The notes under the pieces are model-generated. The model saw only the letters and a list, made by a program, of their open reading frames with translations. It was not told where the DNA came from and made no database searches. The position numbers and the translations under genes were made by a program. A DNA stretch of 64,000 nucleotides, taken from CAZQRW01 sp964596115 (GTDB taxonomy: Bacteria > Hydrothermota > UBA3072 > B12-G15). This document shows positions 16,494-25,648 of this stretch, piece by piece. Position 1 is the stretch's first letter; the number at the start of each line of letters is the position of its first letter. The stretch is from NCBI GenBank assembly GCA_964596115.1, contig CAZQRW010000004.1, forward strand, positions 1 through 64,000, written 5' to 3'.

Positions 16494-17621
16494 TCAGGGA
16501 ACAGGAAAAACCCTCGTAAGCCTCCCCAATTCATCGTATTCATATTTTAATTTATAATAAAATTCTTTGCTGTCTTCATTCTTTGAATATCCTTCTTCTA
16601 AAATAACATTTCCCCAGGTAAGAAAATCAAGGTAAAACCTATCCTTTAAAAATGACCGAAATTTCTCTGTCTCTACGTTTTTTTTGGGCATTTGTGCATA
16701 AGTAAATTTGAGATATCCCTCGACTCTGTCGTTCTCTCCTATTATTTTTTGTTCTGTTAACCTTCCTTCACTGTCATATCTATATTTTTTGGAATTCTTG
16801 TATTTCCCGTTAATAAAAATTTTCTCTTCCATTATATTTCCCTGTCCATCATAGGAAAATTTATAGAGAATTATAACTGGTTTTCCTTCGACGGTTTGAC
16901 TTATGTCCTGTCTTTCAATTTCTTTCTTTCCATCGTACGAATGGACTATCTTAGAAATAATACGTCCATCATTAAGATATGTGGCTTCATTTATAAGTCT
17001 CTCCTCCTCATCGTAACCAAAAATAGAATATGTATTTAAGTATAAATCTTTCAATCCTCTAAAAAACACCTCCTGCTTTATGGGTTTACCCCTGTCATTA
17101 TATGTATAAATATTTTTTCTTTCTTCAGTGCCATCAAGATCAAAAATAGCACTCTCAAGTAAATTGCCTTCCCCATCAAAAGAATAATTTATTGTTACAA
17201 AGGCATTAAATGGAATAAACGTATGTTTATCCTCTACTACCCATCCCATTTTATCGAATTTTCTAATCCATTCCTCTAAATATCTTCCATTTAACAGGGA
17301 TTTATGGAGTATACTTCCCTCATTGTCAAAAAAAAGGTAGTGGGCAAGTGTCTCTTCTGAAAAAATATCCCCCTTAGATATGTCTCTATATATATAGACT
17401 TCCTCTTTTGCCTCACTCCCTCCCATCCTGCTCAAAACCGATAATCCCTTCTGAAAGGTCTCTTCACCTTCGGCATCAAATCCCTTAATTTTTAAAAGTT
17501 CATCTTTCTCAGATAGATAAAGTTTATATATCTTGGTATACTTTTTGAATTCGCCTACTATCGAATCCAATTTTTCATCGATTCTTTCTGTATATTTAGT
17601 TGTTACTTTTGAAACAATCAT
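16494..17621 (-). CDS. YD/RHS-like repeat protein without signal peptide
   Basis: 375 residues, not recognised as a known protein. Much of it is made of Y-x-YD-x2-G-x-L-x-E units like those of RHS/YD proteins: SFDGEGNLLES, TYNDRGKPIKQE, GYDEEERLINE, SYDGQGNIMEE, RYDSEGRLTEQ, EYDELGRLTRV. There are about seven to eight units, far fewer than a true Rhs toxin shell (over 1000 residues), and no toxin tip or export signal. Residues 1-110 form a charged helical head. It stands alone with its own promoter and a strong GGAGA site. A cytoplasmic beta-rich structural or binding protein is possible; function unknown. Confidence 0.7.
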   Translation of the reverse strand: MIVSKVTTKYTERIDEKLDSIVGEFKKYTKIYKLYLSEKDELLKIKGFDAEGEETFQKGLSVLSRMGGSEAKEEVYIYRDISKGDIFSEETLAHYLFFDNEGSILHKSLLNGRYLEEWIRKFDKMGWVVEDKHTFIPFNAFVTINYSFDGEGNLLESAIFDLDGTEERKNIYTYNDRGKPIKQEVFFRGLKDLYLNTYSIFGYDEEERLINEATYLNDGRIISKIVHSYDGKKEIERQDISQTVEGKPVIILYKFSYDGQGNIMEEKIFINGKYKNSKKYRYDSEGRLTEQKIIGENDRVEGYLKFTYAQMPKKNVETEKFRSFLKDRFYLDFLTWGNVILEEGYSKNEDSKEFYYKLKYEYDELGRLTRVFPVP

Positions 17622-17643
17622 ATATGTCTCCTTTTCTCCTCTA

Positions 17644-17671
17644 AGTTTAAAGCAAAATTAAAAAAATGCAA
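17644..17671 (-). promoter_or_regulatory. Promoter of the YD-repeat gene
   Basis: Minus strand: TTGCAT (17666-17671), 16-bp spacer, TAAACT (17644-17649), with a short leader carrying AAAGGAGA before the ATG at 17621. Confidence 0.55.
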
Positions 17672-17727
17672 ATATCCAGATCAAAAAATGGTAACCTTCA
17701 TTATTTTTTCTCTATCTTTATACCCGC

Positions 17728-17755
17728 TTGACTTTAACCAGATTAAGAATAATAT
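17728..17755 (+). promoter_or_regulatory. Leaderless promoter of ftsK
   Basis: TTGACT (17728-17733), 16-bp spacer, TAATAT (17750-17755), then 6 nt to the ATG at 17762. No ribosome binding site is present. Confidence 0.65.
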
Positions 17756-17761
17756 AAGATT

Positions 17762-20023
17762 ATGAGAATTTTTTACGCGTTCATACTACTTGTATTTTTG
17801 TATTTATTAATAATGGGCATCTATTTTTCCTTAAAGGATATGGGAGATGAGAAGAAGAGAAGAATTAACGGTTTCCTCCTGTTATTTCTTTTCGTCATTA
17901 TTTTCTTAAGCCTTATCTCTTTTTTTATTCATCCGATACCAACAAAAAACATCTTTGGACTCACGGGATATTACCTTTCGAAGCTGCTATTTCATAGCTT
18001 TGGCTTGTCTACCTTTATTCTTCCATTTCTGCTTCTACTTGCATCCATCTCATTATTCAAAAACGATGTAAAAAAATTTTTCTATAAATATGGGGCATTT
18101 ACCGTTGGTTTATTCATTGTTCTACTTCTATCTATATCTCTTCTCCCAGTAGGGTATATGAAAAAAGGTTATCTTGGAAAAATTGCTGGGAGTTTCCTTG
18201 TATCAAAAATAGGTATTTATGGTTCCATCATTCTAATCGCCTTTCTCTTTTTTATTCTGATTTATTCTTTCAGCCATCTTGTATTCCATATTACCATTAT
18301 GCACATCCCTTCCAGAAAAAAATTAAAAAAACAGGAACGAATACCACTCGCAACGTTAGGCACAAGAAATGTACCAACAAAAAATAAAGTATCACAAGGC
18401 TTGCAAAAACGACAATTTTCTCATCCCATTTCAAGTATAAATAATTATAGTGACAAATTCCTTAAAATACTTACAGAGCCTATCCAGGAAGGCAAGGAAG
18501 GCAGAAGATACTTAAAGGAACTTTCCTTCCGTGTTGAGGAAAAACTGAAGGATTTTGGCGTAAATGGCAGGGTCGTAAATACGATCGTTGGGCCAGTCAT
18601 AACGAGGTTTGAATACAAACCCTCTCCTGGCATCAAAATATCTAAAATAGAAGCACTCGCAGATGACCTTGCAATGGCATTGAGAGCAGAGAAGATAAGG
18701 ATACTTGCTCCTATTCCAGGAAAAGAGGTTGTGGGAATTGAAATACCGAACAGAAATAGAGAAATCGTATTCCTTAAAGAATTATTGACAACTGAAACAT
18801 TTCTTTCCAATAACTCCCCTTTATTTATTCCTGTCGGTAAGGATATCACCGGGGAGCCCTATTTTGCAGATATCTGGGATATGCCCCATCTGCTTGTAGC
18901 CGGGGCAACAGGCTCAGGAAAGAGTGTGTTTCTAAACGCAATGATAGCAAGCATACTCTATAAAGCTGGTCCCGAAAGGGTAAGGTTTATAATGATTGAC
19001 CCTAAGAGGATAGAACTTTCCATATATAATGGCATACCTCATCTTCTTGGAAGCGTTATAACAGAGGCGGATACAGCTATGAGGGCACTAAAACAGGCAC
19101 TCCACTGTATGGAGGAAAGGTATAAGGAGTTTGCAAAGATTGGGGTAAGGGATATAAAAGGTTATAATGAAAAACAAAAAGAGAAAATGGCCTACATAAT
19201 TTTTGTTATAGATGAACTGGCGGATCTTTTGTTATCAAAGGGTAGAGAGGTTGAATCGGCATTGATAAGACTTGCACAGATGGCAAGGGCAGTGGGTATT
19301 CATCTTGTCCTTGCAACCCAGAGGCCCTCTGTAGATGTAATAACGGGCCTTATTAAGGCAAATTTCCCATCGAGAATATCCTTTCAGGTTGCCTCAAGGA
19401 ATGATGCAAAAACGATTATGGATAATACTGGTGCAGAAAAACTCCTTGGTAGAGGAGACATGCTCTTTATTCCTCCAAAGAGTGGAAGCCCGATAAGACT
19501 TCATGGACCATATATATCGACTGAAGAAACCAAAAAAATTGTATACCTTATAGGTGGAAAATATATAGAAGGGTTAATGAAACACAATTTTAAAAGAAGC
19601 GACGAAATTGCTAAACTCATAATAGAAGAAGATGTACTTGACGCAATAGCAAATCCGTTAGTCCCGGCTGGGGAAGAAAGACTTGAAAATTTTGCAAGGT
19701 TTTTGGAGAGAGAGATTGGTGTCTCTGCAAATGAATTCAAAAGATTCGTTGAAGAACTTGAATACTACCCTCCTCTATTAGAATTTGATATGCCTTTGCC
19801 CGTAACAACAGAAGAGGGATATTTAGAAGGGGAATGGGACGAGCTATTTGAAGAGGCAAAACGGATTGTAATAAGACACGGGACTGCCTCCGCCTCTCTC
19901 CTTCAGAGAAAATTGAAGATAGGTTTTGCTCGAGCTGGAAGGTTGATTGACCAGTTGGAAAAGGCCGGCATTGTTGGTCCATTTAAGGGTTCAAAATCAA
20001 GGGACGTTCTGATAAAAGAATGA
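17762..20023 (+). CDS. ftsK: DNA translocase FtsK/SpoIIIE
   Basis: Septum-anchored ATP-driven DNA pump that clears and aligns the chromosome terminus at division. The 753 residues contain about five N-terminal membrane helices (to about 185), a short linker, the alpha/beta motor with Walker A GATGSGKSVFLNAM near residue 381 and Walker B FVIDELADLL near 482, and a C-terminal gamma winged helix (SASLLQRKLKIGFARAGRLIDQL) that reads polar DNA motifs. The linker is short compared with E. coli (1329 residues), as in many bacteria. It overlaps the LolA-like gene by 4 bp. The start codon is predicted leaderless. Confidence 0.97.
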   Translation: MRIFYAFILLVFLYLLIMGIYFSLKDMGDEKKRRINGFLLLFLFVIIFLSLISFFIHPIPTKNIFGLTGYYLSKLLFHSFGLSTFILPFLLLLASISLFKNDVKKFFYKYGAFTVGLFIVLLLSISLLPVGYMKKGYLGKIAGSFLVSKIGIYGSIILIAFLFFILIYSFSHLVFHITIMHIPSRKKLKKQERIPLATLGTRNVPTKNKVSQGLQKRQFSHPISSINNYSDKFLKILTEPIQEGKEGRRYLKELSFRVEEKLKDFGVNGRVVNTIVGPVITRFEYKPSPGIKISKIEALADDLAMALRAEKIRILAPIPGKEVVGIEIPNRNREIVFLKELLTTETFLSNNSPLFIPVGKDITGEPYFADIWDMPHLLVAGATGSGKSVFLNAMIASILYKAGPERVRFIMIDPKRIELSIYNGIPHLLGSVITEADTAMRALKQALHCMEERYKEFAKIGVRDIKGYNEKQKEKMAYIIFVIDELADLLLSKGREVESALIRLAQMARAVGIHLVLATQRPSVDVITGLIKANFPSRISFQVASRNDAKTIMDNTGAEKLLGRGDMLFIPPKSGSPIRLHGPYISTEETKKIVYLIGGKYIEGLMKHNFKRSDEIAKLIIEEDVLDAIANPLVPAGEERLENFARFLEREIGVSANEFKRFVEELEYYPPLLEFDMPLPVTTEEGYLEGEWDELFEEAKRIVIRHGTASASLLQRKLKIGFARAGRLIDQLEKAGIVGPFKGSKSRDVLIKE

Positions 20024-20478
20024 TAATACTCTTCCTACTCAATACCAATAATTCTATTTTTAATATTCCGACAAACACAAAAATAATAGAAGCCACATTT
20101 GTAGAAACATTGCTATACGATAAGGAATCTCAGTTTTTTGAGGGAAAAATTTTTCTCAAAAAAGATGGTTTCAAGATATATGTATTTAAGCCAGATTCTC
20201 AATTAATAATTGGAAATAAAATGTTGGAAATTTATACATCTGATGGAGAAACCCTTACAATGGATAATCCCTTTAATATTTCTGCAATTTTTTTCCATCC
20301 GGAAGATGAATTTAGTATATTAAAAAGAACAAAAACAGATTATTATTTAATGCCCCGTGACACAACTTCTATAAAGAAAATCTGTCTTTCTTTGATAGAT
20401 AAAATGCCATACAGAATATCTGTCAACTTTGAAGGAAGCAAGGCAATTTTTTATTTAAGAAATTATAGAATACACTAA
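20020..20478 (+). CDS. LolA-like outer-membrane lipoprotein carrier
   Basis: 152 residues. A weak hydrophobic start (MIILFLL) is followed by beta-strand-rich sequence with the LolA/DUF-type pattern EGKIFLKKDGFKIYVFKP, LIIGNKMLEIYTSDGE and the late GSKAIFYLR. This recalls periplasmic LolA, which ferries lipoproteins from the inner to the outer membrane. The ATG overlaps the ftsK stop by 4 bp, and an ftsK-lolA pair is common in diderm bacteria, which supports the call. Sequence similarity is weak and the N-terminus is unusually short for a signal peptide, so the family call is moderate. Confidence 0.6.
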   Translation: MIILFLLNTNNSIFNIPTNTKIIEATFVETLLYDKESQFFEGKIFLKKDGFKIYVFKPDSQLIIGNKMLEIYTSDGETLTMDNPFNISAIFFHPEDEFSILKRTKTDYYLMPRDTTSIKKICLSLIDKMPYRISVNFEGSKAIFYLRNYRIH

Positions 20479-20483
20479 TTATA

Positions 20484-20511
20484 TTGACAATTGGACTATT
20501 AGAACTATAAT
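20484..20511 (+). promoter_or_regulatory. Promoter of the SLBB exporter gene
   Basis: Perfect TTGACA (20484-20489), 16-bp spacer, perfect TATAAT (20506-20511). The transcript starts near 20518 and carries AAAAAGGAGG before the ATG at 20532, so this one is leadered. Confidence 0.85.
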
Positions 20512-20531
20512 CGAAAAAAGGAGGTAAATGA

Positions 20532-22967
20532 ATGACAATTTTAATTGTGCTTTTAATGTCTCAGATCCCTCAAAATATATTAAAGGCTGTCTCACAGAAA
20601 TCTATTCCAGCCATCTCTCAAAAACAACAAACATATAGAACTTTTCCGGAAAGTCTTATATTGAAGATGCAAACACAGCCTTCTGAGATTGAAAAGATGT
20701 ATAACAATTACGGTCTTGCAATCAAAGGGATAAAGATGGAATCTTTATTTATTGATTCATTAGCAAATATAAGAAAATATGTAGGTAAAAAAGAAAAACC
20801 TTCAGAGTATTTAAAAACCCTTGAACTTGCCGGTTTAAAAGCAGACACTATCAAAGGAATAATTTTTAAGACAAGGGTTGAAACACTAAACATCGGATTA
20901 AAGCAATTTGGTTATAACTTATTTAATATTTTATTCCCCAGAACTATTTCTATTCCTACTGTTGCGCCTACCGACAACTATATTCTGGGCCCTGGAGATG
21001 AAGTCGATATAAATATCTGGGGTAATATGGAAAATAACCTAAATCCTATTGTGGACAACAGTGGAAATATTTTTGTAAGTGGATATGGTAATATTTTGGT
21101 GGGAGGAAAGACCTTTAAAGAGGCAAGAAAGACTATAATCAATAAGCTCAAAACAAAATTTGCTAATATTTATGTAGGTGTCTCTCTCGGAAGACTAAGA
21201 ATGATAACCATCCATCTTGTTGGAGAGTTCTATCTACCAGGCAATTATACTATCTCTCCAAATAGTTCTATCCTTTATGCCTTATTCCAGGGGGGAGGAC
21301 CTAACAAAAACGGGTCTCTAAGAAATATAAAAATAATATCGCGCTCAAAAAAAACCCGGATAATCGACCTCTACCAACTAATGGTAAGCGGTAAATCGCT
21401 TCCACCTATTCAGTTTAATGACGGTGATATTATTTTCGTACCACCTATCGGGAAAACTGCTGCTATCGGTGGGGCTGTTAAAAGGCCTGGGATATATGAA
21501 CTAAAACCAAACGATAATATGAAATTACTCCTCAAGATGTCTGGCGGAGTGTTGCCAACCGCATATACAAAAAGGATTGAAATTGAAAGGGTAAAGGGGC
21601 ACAAAACGAAGGTTGTCTATGATGAAAATTTTACTTCTTATGAGGATTTTGTGAAACAAGAGAATTTGATAAGAATCCAGGATGGTGATCTCATTATGAT
21701 ATACCCTGTTAACAAAATAAGAAAGGGATACGTTTCCGTTTCGGGCAATGTAATGTATCCTGGGGAATATAAACTTGATAAGAATGTGCACTTATTTTCT
21801 CTTTTAAAAAAGGCAGGTATAAAGAGGGGAACATATATGGAAAGAGGTGAAATTTTAAGATATCTCACAGACTCTACAAGAAAAATAATAGGATTCCCTC
21901 TGCAGAAAATACTGAGCGATTCAACCCTTGATACATTTAAACTTGCCGAATGGGATAGCATTGTTTTATTTCCTAAAGACATTGTAAAATCAAGAGAATT
22001 TGTAAATATCTATGGCGCAGTAAATAACCCTGGCACATATACACTTACCCCTGGACTTACCCTGGGTGACCTTCTCTTTACGGCAGTCCCTCAAGCAGGC
22101 GCCAACCTTCAGAATTGCGAATTGATTAGAAAAAAGGGAGAAAAGTTTGTTATTAAAAAAGTTGATCTCACAAAAGATCAAAATCTGAAGATCCCTTTAA
22201 AATTCAGAGATAACCTTATAATAAAAGGGGAAGCACTGTTCCCAAGAAATGTTGTTATCACAGGAGAGATCAAGTTTCCTGGACAATACATTTTGCGTAC
22301 GAACGAAACCCTGAAGTCTTTAATTGAGAGGGCTGGAGGATTACTCGAAGATGCATATATTGAAGGTATTGTTCTTACGAGGAAGACTGTAAAGGAATTA
22401 CAGGGTGAAGCAATGCAGGATCTCCTCACCAATGCAAGAAAAAGCGTATTAAATCAGCAGTCAATACTGCTCTCAGAACGGGGTACCGCTGCCGAATTAC
22501 AATCAAAACAGAGCATTTTAAACCAACAATTACAATTAATTCAATCATTAAGTACAGAAAACGTAACAGGTAGGGTGGCTATTCCATTTAGACAATTAAA
22601 AAACCTGAATATTACGCTTGAAGATGGGGATTCTTTATACATTCCTAAAATACCTTCTACTGTTCAGGTTATTGGGGCAGTATACAATCCGGCTGGTTTT
22701 ATCTTCAACGAGAAACTAAAGGTAAGAGATTACATTGATCTTGCCGGAGGATTGATGCCAGATGCAAATAGAAAAGCGATATATGTTAGAAGGGCATCAG
22801 GAATTTCGGTAAAAAGGCCTCGAAAATTAAAAAGAGGGGATACGGTAATCGTTCCTAGAAAAACAAGTGCCCCCAGGTCATTGATGGACACGATAAAAGA
22901 CCTTGCATTAATTGCCTACGAGATGGGTGTAGCAATAGCATCTTTAAACACCCTTCTTAAAAAATAA
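20532..22967 (+). CDS. Polysaccharide export protein with six SLBB domains
   Basis: 811 residues. After an N-terminal region comes a poly-export domain (PTDNYILGPGDEVDINIWG near residue 145). Six SLBB modules follow, recognisable by G-x-V-x2-P-G-x-Y cores: GEFYLPGNYTI, GAVKRPGIYEL, GNVMYPGEYKL, GAVNNPGTYTL, GEIKFPGQYIL and GAVYNPAGFIF. This is the architecture of large Wza-like outer-membrane exporters. The third-last domain is separated by a Gln-rich helix. The second ATG (20532) was used; ATG 20528 is out of frame. It converges with and overlaps the acetamido-sugar operon by 24 bp, and probably exports that polysaccharide. No Wzc/Wzx/Wzy partner is visible. Confidence 0.9.
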   Translation: MTILIVLLMSQIPQNILKAVSQKSIPAISQKQQTYRTFPESLILKMQTQPSEIEKMYNNYGLAIKGIKMESLFIDSLANIRKYVGKKEKPSEYLKTLELAGLKADTIKGIIFKTRVETLNIGLKQFGYNLFNILFPRTISIPTVAPTDNYILGPGDEVDINIWGNMENNLNPIVDNSGNIFVSGYGNILVGGKTFKEARKTIINKLKTKFANIYVGVSLGRLRMITIHLVGEFYLPGNYTISPNSSILYALFQGGGPNKNGSLRNIKIISRSKKTRIIDLYQLMVSGKSLPPIQFNDGDIIFVPPIGKTAAIGGAVKRPGIYELKPNDNMKLLLKMSGGVLPTAYTKRIEIERVKGHKTKVVYDENFTSYEDFVKQENLIRIQDGDLIMIYPVNKIRKGYVSVSGNVMYPGEYKLDKNVHLFSLLKKAGIKRGTYMERGEILRYLTDSTRKIIGFPLQKILSDSTLDTFKLAEWDSIVLFPKDIVKSREFVNIYGAVNNPGTYTLTPGLTLGDLLFTAVPQAGANLQNCELIRKKGEKFVIKKVDLTKDQNLKIPLKFRDNLIIKGEALFPRNVVITGEIKFPGQYILRTNETLKSLIERAGGLLEDAYIEGIVLTRKTVKELQGEAMQDLLTNARKSVLNQQSILLSERGTAAELQSKQSILNQQLQLIQSLSTENVTGRVAIPFRQLKNLNITLEDGDSLYIPKIPSTVQVIGAVYNPAGFIFNEKLKVRDYIDLAGGLMPDANRKAIYVRRASGISVKRPRKLKRGDTVIVPRKTSAPRSLMDTIKDLALIAYEMGVAIASLNTLLKK

Positions 22968-23954
22968 GACCTTACCATTTTCTACTAGGGATTTATCTGC
23001 CATCTCAAGCGTTTTAACTACCTTTAAACCTGCATATCCATCTGAGGCTGGTTTGCTTCTCGTTTTAATGCACTCCAAAAAATGTTCTATTTCTATTTTT
23101 AATGGTTCCCTATTATCAATCTTGGGAGAACGGATATCACCAACCCTGTAAGTCAGAAGAAACTCACCATAATCATACGGTTCCTTTAAATCAACCCCTG
23201 AATCATAAACCTTGACCTTCTCTCTGGGATCAATGTCATTATAGACAATCATTTTCTTAGAGCCGACTATTATAGTCCTTCTTATCTTTGATGGTGCAAG
23301 CCAACTAACCTGGATATCAGAAATCACTCCATCCTCAAATATCGTGTGAATAAATGCAACATCAGGAATCCCGTTAAGTACAGCATCCTTTCCAACTGCT
23401 GAAACATACTTTGGTTTTGAATCAATCCAGGAAAATATTACTGAAAAATCATGTGGTGCAAGATCCCAGATGACATTTGCATCCCTTCTATGTATGCCCA
23501 GGTTAACCCTCGTGGATGTTATGTAGTATACCTCTCCAATCTCCCCACTGTCAATTATATCTTTTATTTTTATGACGGCTGGATTAAACACAAAGGTATG
23601 CCCGACCATCAAAATTCTCTTCCCCTCTTCTGAGAGGCTTATGAGCTCTTCTGCCTCTTTCACAGAGGCAGTCATTGGCTTTTCTACAAATACATCGATG
23701 CCATTCTCTAAAAAGATTTTTGCCAGTTTATAATGAGACTTTAGTGGCGTAGAAATAAGCACCCCATCAACCTTATCTTTATTTAATAAATCCCTATAAT
23801 CTTTTGTGTATTTAGCATTGGGGAATTTTCCCTTTATTAAATTCAGTCTCTTAACATTACTGTCGCAGCCTATTACATCTGTTTTGGGGATACTGAGAAG
23901 ATTTCTCAATAAGTTTGGCCCCCAATATCCCAATCCAATGACTCCAAGTTTCAT
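22944..23954 (-). CDS. Gfo/Idh/MocA-family sugar dehydrogenase
   Basis: 336 residues. The Rossmann fold has GVIGLGYWGPNLLRNL at the N-terminus, and the family signature VFVEKPMT near residue 92 carries the catalytic Lys. The C-terminal half has NLGIHRRDANVIWDLAPHD, seen in enzymes oxidising UDP-N-acetylglucosamine or other UDP-amino sugars (WbpB/WlbA type). With the aminotransferase and acetyltransferase upstream it fits the path to UDP-2,3-diacetamido sugars. The ATG overlaps the aminotransferase stop by 4 bp. The substrate is inferred, not shown. Its 3' end overlaps the SLBB gene on the opposite strand by 24 bp. Confidence 0.85.
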   Translation of the reverse strand: MKLGVIGLGYWGPNLLRNLLSIPKTDVIGCDSNVKRLNLIKGKFPNAKYTKDYRDLLNKDKVDGVLISTPLKSHYKLAKIFLENGIDVFVEKPMTASVKEAEELISLSEEGKRILMVGHTFVFNPAVIKIKDIIDSGEIGEVYYITSTRVNLGIHRRDANVIWDLAPHDFSVIFSWIDSKPKYVSAVGKDAVLNGIPDVAFIHTIFEDGVISDIQVSWLAPSKIRRTIIVGSKKMIVYNDIDPREKVKVYDSGVDLKEPYDYGEFLLTYRVGDIRSPKIDNREPLKIEIEHFLECIKTRSKPASDGYAGLKVVKTLEMADKSLVENGKVLFFKKGV

Positions 23955-25105
23955 ATCCCCTCCGTAGAAAAGAATTCTTTTATTTTATCCACTATATAAC
24001 GTATCTCTTCTTGAGTTAAAAATGGATGCATTGGCAATGATATCACCTCCTCTGCTACCATCTCAGTAGTAGGAAGAGAACCCTTGATGCCATTTAAAGG
24101 AGTCTGAAGGTGACAGGGGACAGGGTAATGAATTCCCACCCCTATCCCGTTTTTTCTGAGATAATCAAATAGGTCGTTTCTCTTCTTTGATCTTACAACA
24201 TAAAGATGATAAACATGCTTAACACTCTCCATCTCAAACGGAACGATGATAGGAGTATCCTTCAGCAAATCATTATATAAAAACGCAATTTTTCTTCGCT
24301 TCTCATTCCATTCGTCAAGGAATTTTAACTTTGCTCTTAGCACTGCTGCTTGAATCTCATCCAATCTTGAATTAAAACCAAACATCGTATAATGATACTT
24401 ATCAATCTGTCCATGCTCTCTGAGTTTTCTCACGATATCTGCATATTCTTCATTATTGGTAGTAACACCACCTGCCTCTCCAACAGCTCCAAGATTCTTC
24501 GAAAAGTAAAAGCTGAATCCAGCAATATCCCCTAATGAACCAGCTTTCTTACCTTTATATTCTGCACCATGTGCCTGGGATGCATCTTCAATCACCTTTA
24601 GATTATACATATCACCTAACTTTAATATTGAATCCATATCTGCAGGTTGCCCATAAAGATGAACGGGGAGTATTGCTGCTACCCTTTTCCTGTCCCTTTT
24701 ATCAATTAGACTCTCACCATCAAATTCACAACTTTTATCTATAAACTCCTCTACACTTGCTGGGTTTATATTATAAGTTTTTTCATCAATATCCACGAGA
24801 ATTGGTTCACAACCTGCATGTAGGATTGCCTCAATAGTTGCAAAAAAAGTATGGGAAACAGTTATTATTTTTTCTCCCTGCTTGATACCTGCAGCCCTTA
24901 TAGCAAAATGGATTGCATCGGTGCCGCTGCCAACGCCTATGGCATATTTGGCACCCAGATATTTGGAAAATTCTCCTTCAAACTTTTGGACATTTGGGCC
25001 AAGATATAGATACATTGAATCCAGTATTTCTTTCCACGAATTCTGAACATCTTTTTCAATCTTTTTAAACTGTGCCTTAAGGTCAACCAAAGGAATGTTT
25101 TTCAT
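23951..25105 (-). CDS. DegT/DnrJ/EryC1-family PLP sugar aminotransferase
   Basis: 384 residues, normal for the family. Landmarks are VGSGTDAIHFAIRAAGI, EDASQAHGAEYKGKKAG, and SFYFSKNLGAVGEAG, where the Lys of YFSKNLG is the PLP Schiff-base residue. It probably transfers an amino group from glutamate to a 3-keto UDP-sugar (WbpE/WlbC type). It lies between the acyltransferase and the dehydrogenase, overlapping each by 4 bp, so the three are one translational unit. Annotation of family and cofactor is firm; the exact nucleotide sugar is inferred from context. Confidence 0.9.
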   Translation of the reverse strand: MKNIPLVDLKAQFKKIEKDVQNSWKEILDSMYLYLGPNVQKFEGEFSKYLGAKYAIGVGSGTDAIHFAIRAAGIKQGEKIITVSHTFFATIEAILHAGCEPILVDIDEKTYNINPASVEEFIDKSCEFDGESLIDKRDRKRVAAILPVHLYGQPADMDSILKLGDMYNLKVIEDASQAHGAEYKGKKAGSLGDIAGFSFYFSKNLGAVGEAGGVTTNNEEYADIVRKLREHGQIDKYHYTMFGFNSRLDEIQAAVLRAKLKFLDEWNEKRRKIAFLYNDLLKDTPIIVPFEMESVKHVYHLYVVRSKKRNDLFDYLRKNGIGVGIHYPVPCHLQTPLNGIKGSLPTTEMVAEEVISLPMHPFLTQEEIRYIVDKIKEFFSTEGI

Positions 25106-25635
25106 CTATAACTCCTGATTTTTGCTTTTTCGCCATATACAACCGCATTATCTGGAACATCTTTAACAATAACTGAACCTGCCCCAATCATTGCATTTCT
25201 CCCAATAGTTACACCACATACTATCACACTACTTGCACCTATCGATGCCCTTTCTCTAACCAGCGTAGGCACAATTTTATACTCCTCTATAATTGCGCCC
25301 TTTTCATCGCATGAAGCCGGTTTAATATCATTTGTAAAGACTACATTTGGGCCAACAAATACACAGTCTTCTACTATAACACCCTCAGGTAAAAAAGCAA
25401 GTGGTTCTATCTTTACCTTATTACCAATTTTAACCCCTTTTCTTATCTCGACAAAGGCACCAATTTTACTCTCTGAACCAATCTCTGCACCATAAATGTT
25501 AACATTGCTCCAGATAACTACACCATTCCCGAATACAGTATCTTTTATTATAATATTATATTCTGGGATAAGAATAGAAGTTGGCTCCATATTTTCTATT
25601 TCCCTTTTTTTACCCCTGATTAGAATGTAACCCAT
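25102..25635 (-). CDS. Hexapeptide-repeat acetyltransferase (WbpD/WlbB type)
   Basis: 177 residues of left-handed beta-helix hexapeptides (IGAFVEIRKGVKIGNKVKIE, VFVGPNVVFTND, IGASSVIVCGVTIGRNAMIG, VIVKDVPDNAVVYG). NDIKPAS and the IGA-rich turns match sugar N-acetyltransferases of the WbpD/WlbB sort that acetylate a UDP-3-amino sugar using acetyl-CoA. I start it at ATG 25635, preceded by AAGGAGGATAT, rather than at a longer frame overlapping the upstream gene. Its stop overlaps the aminotransferase start. Family sure, sugar specificity inferred from its partners. Confidence 0.85.
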   Translation of the reverse strand: MGYILIRGKKREIENMEPTSILIPEYNIIIKDTVFGNGVVIWSNVNIYGAEIGSESKIGAFVEIRKGVKIGNKVKIEPLAFLPEGVIVEDCVFVGPNVVFTNDIKPASCDEKGAIIEEYKIVPTLVRERASIGASSVIVCGVTIGRNAMIGAGSVIVKDVPDNAVVYGEKAKIRSYR

Positions 25636-25648
25636 ATATCCTCCTTGA

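Noticed and set aside
22944..22967. Overlap of the SLBB and dehydrogenase genes as a sign of misassembly
   Set aside because: Both reading frames end in normal family C-termini, so a real convergent overlap is more likely.
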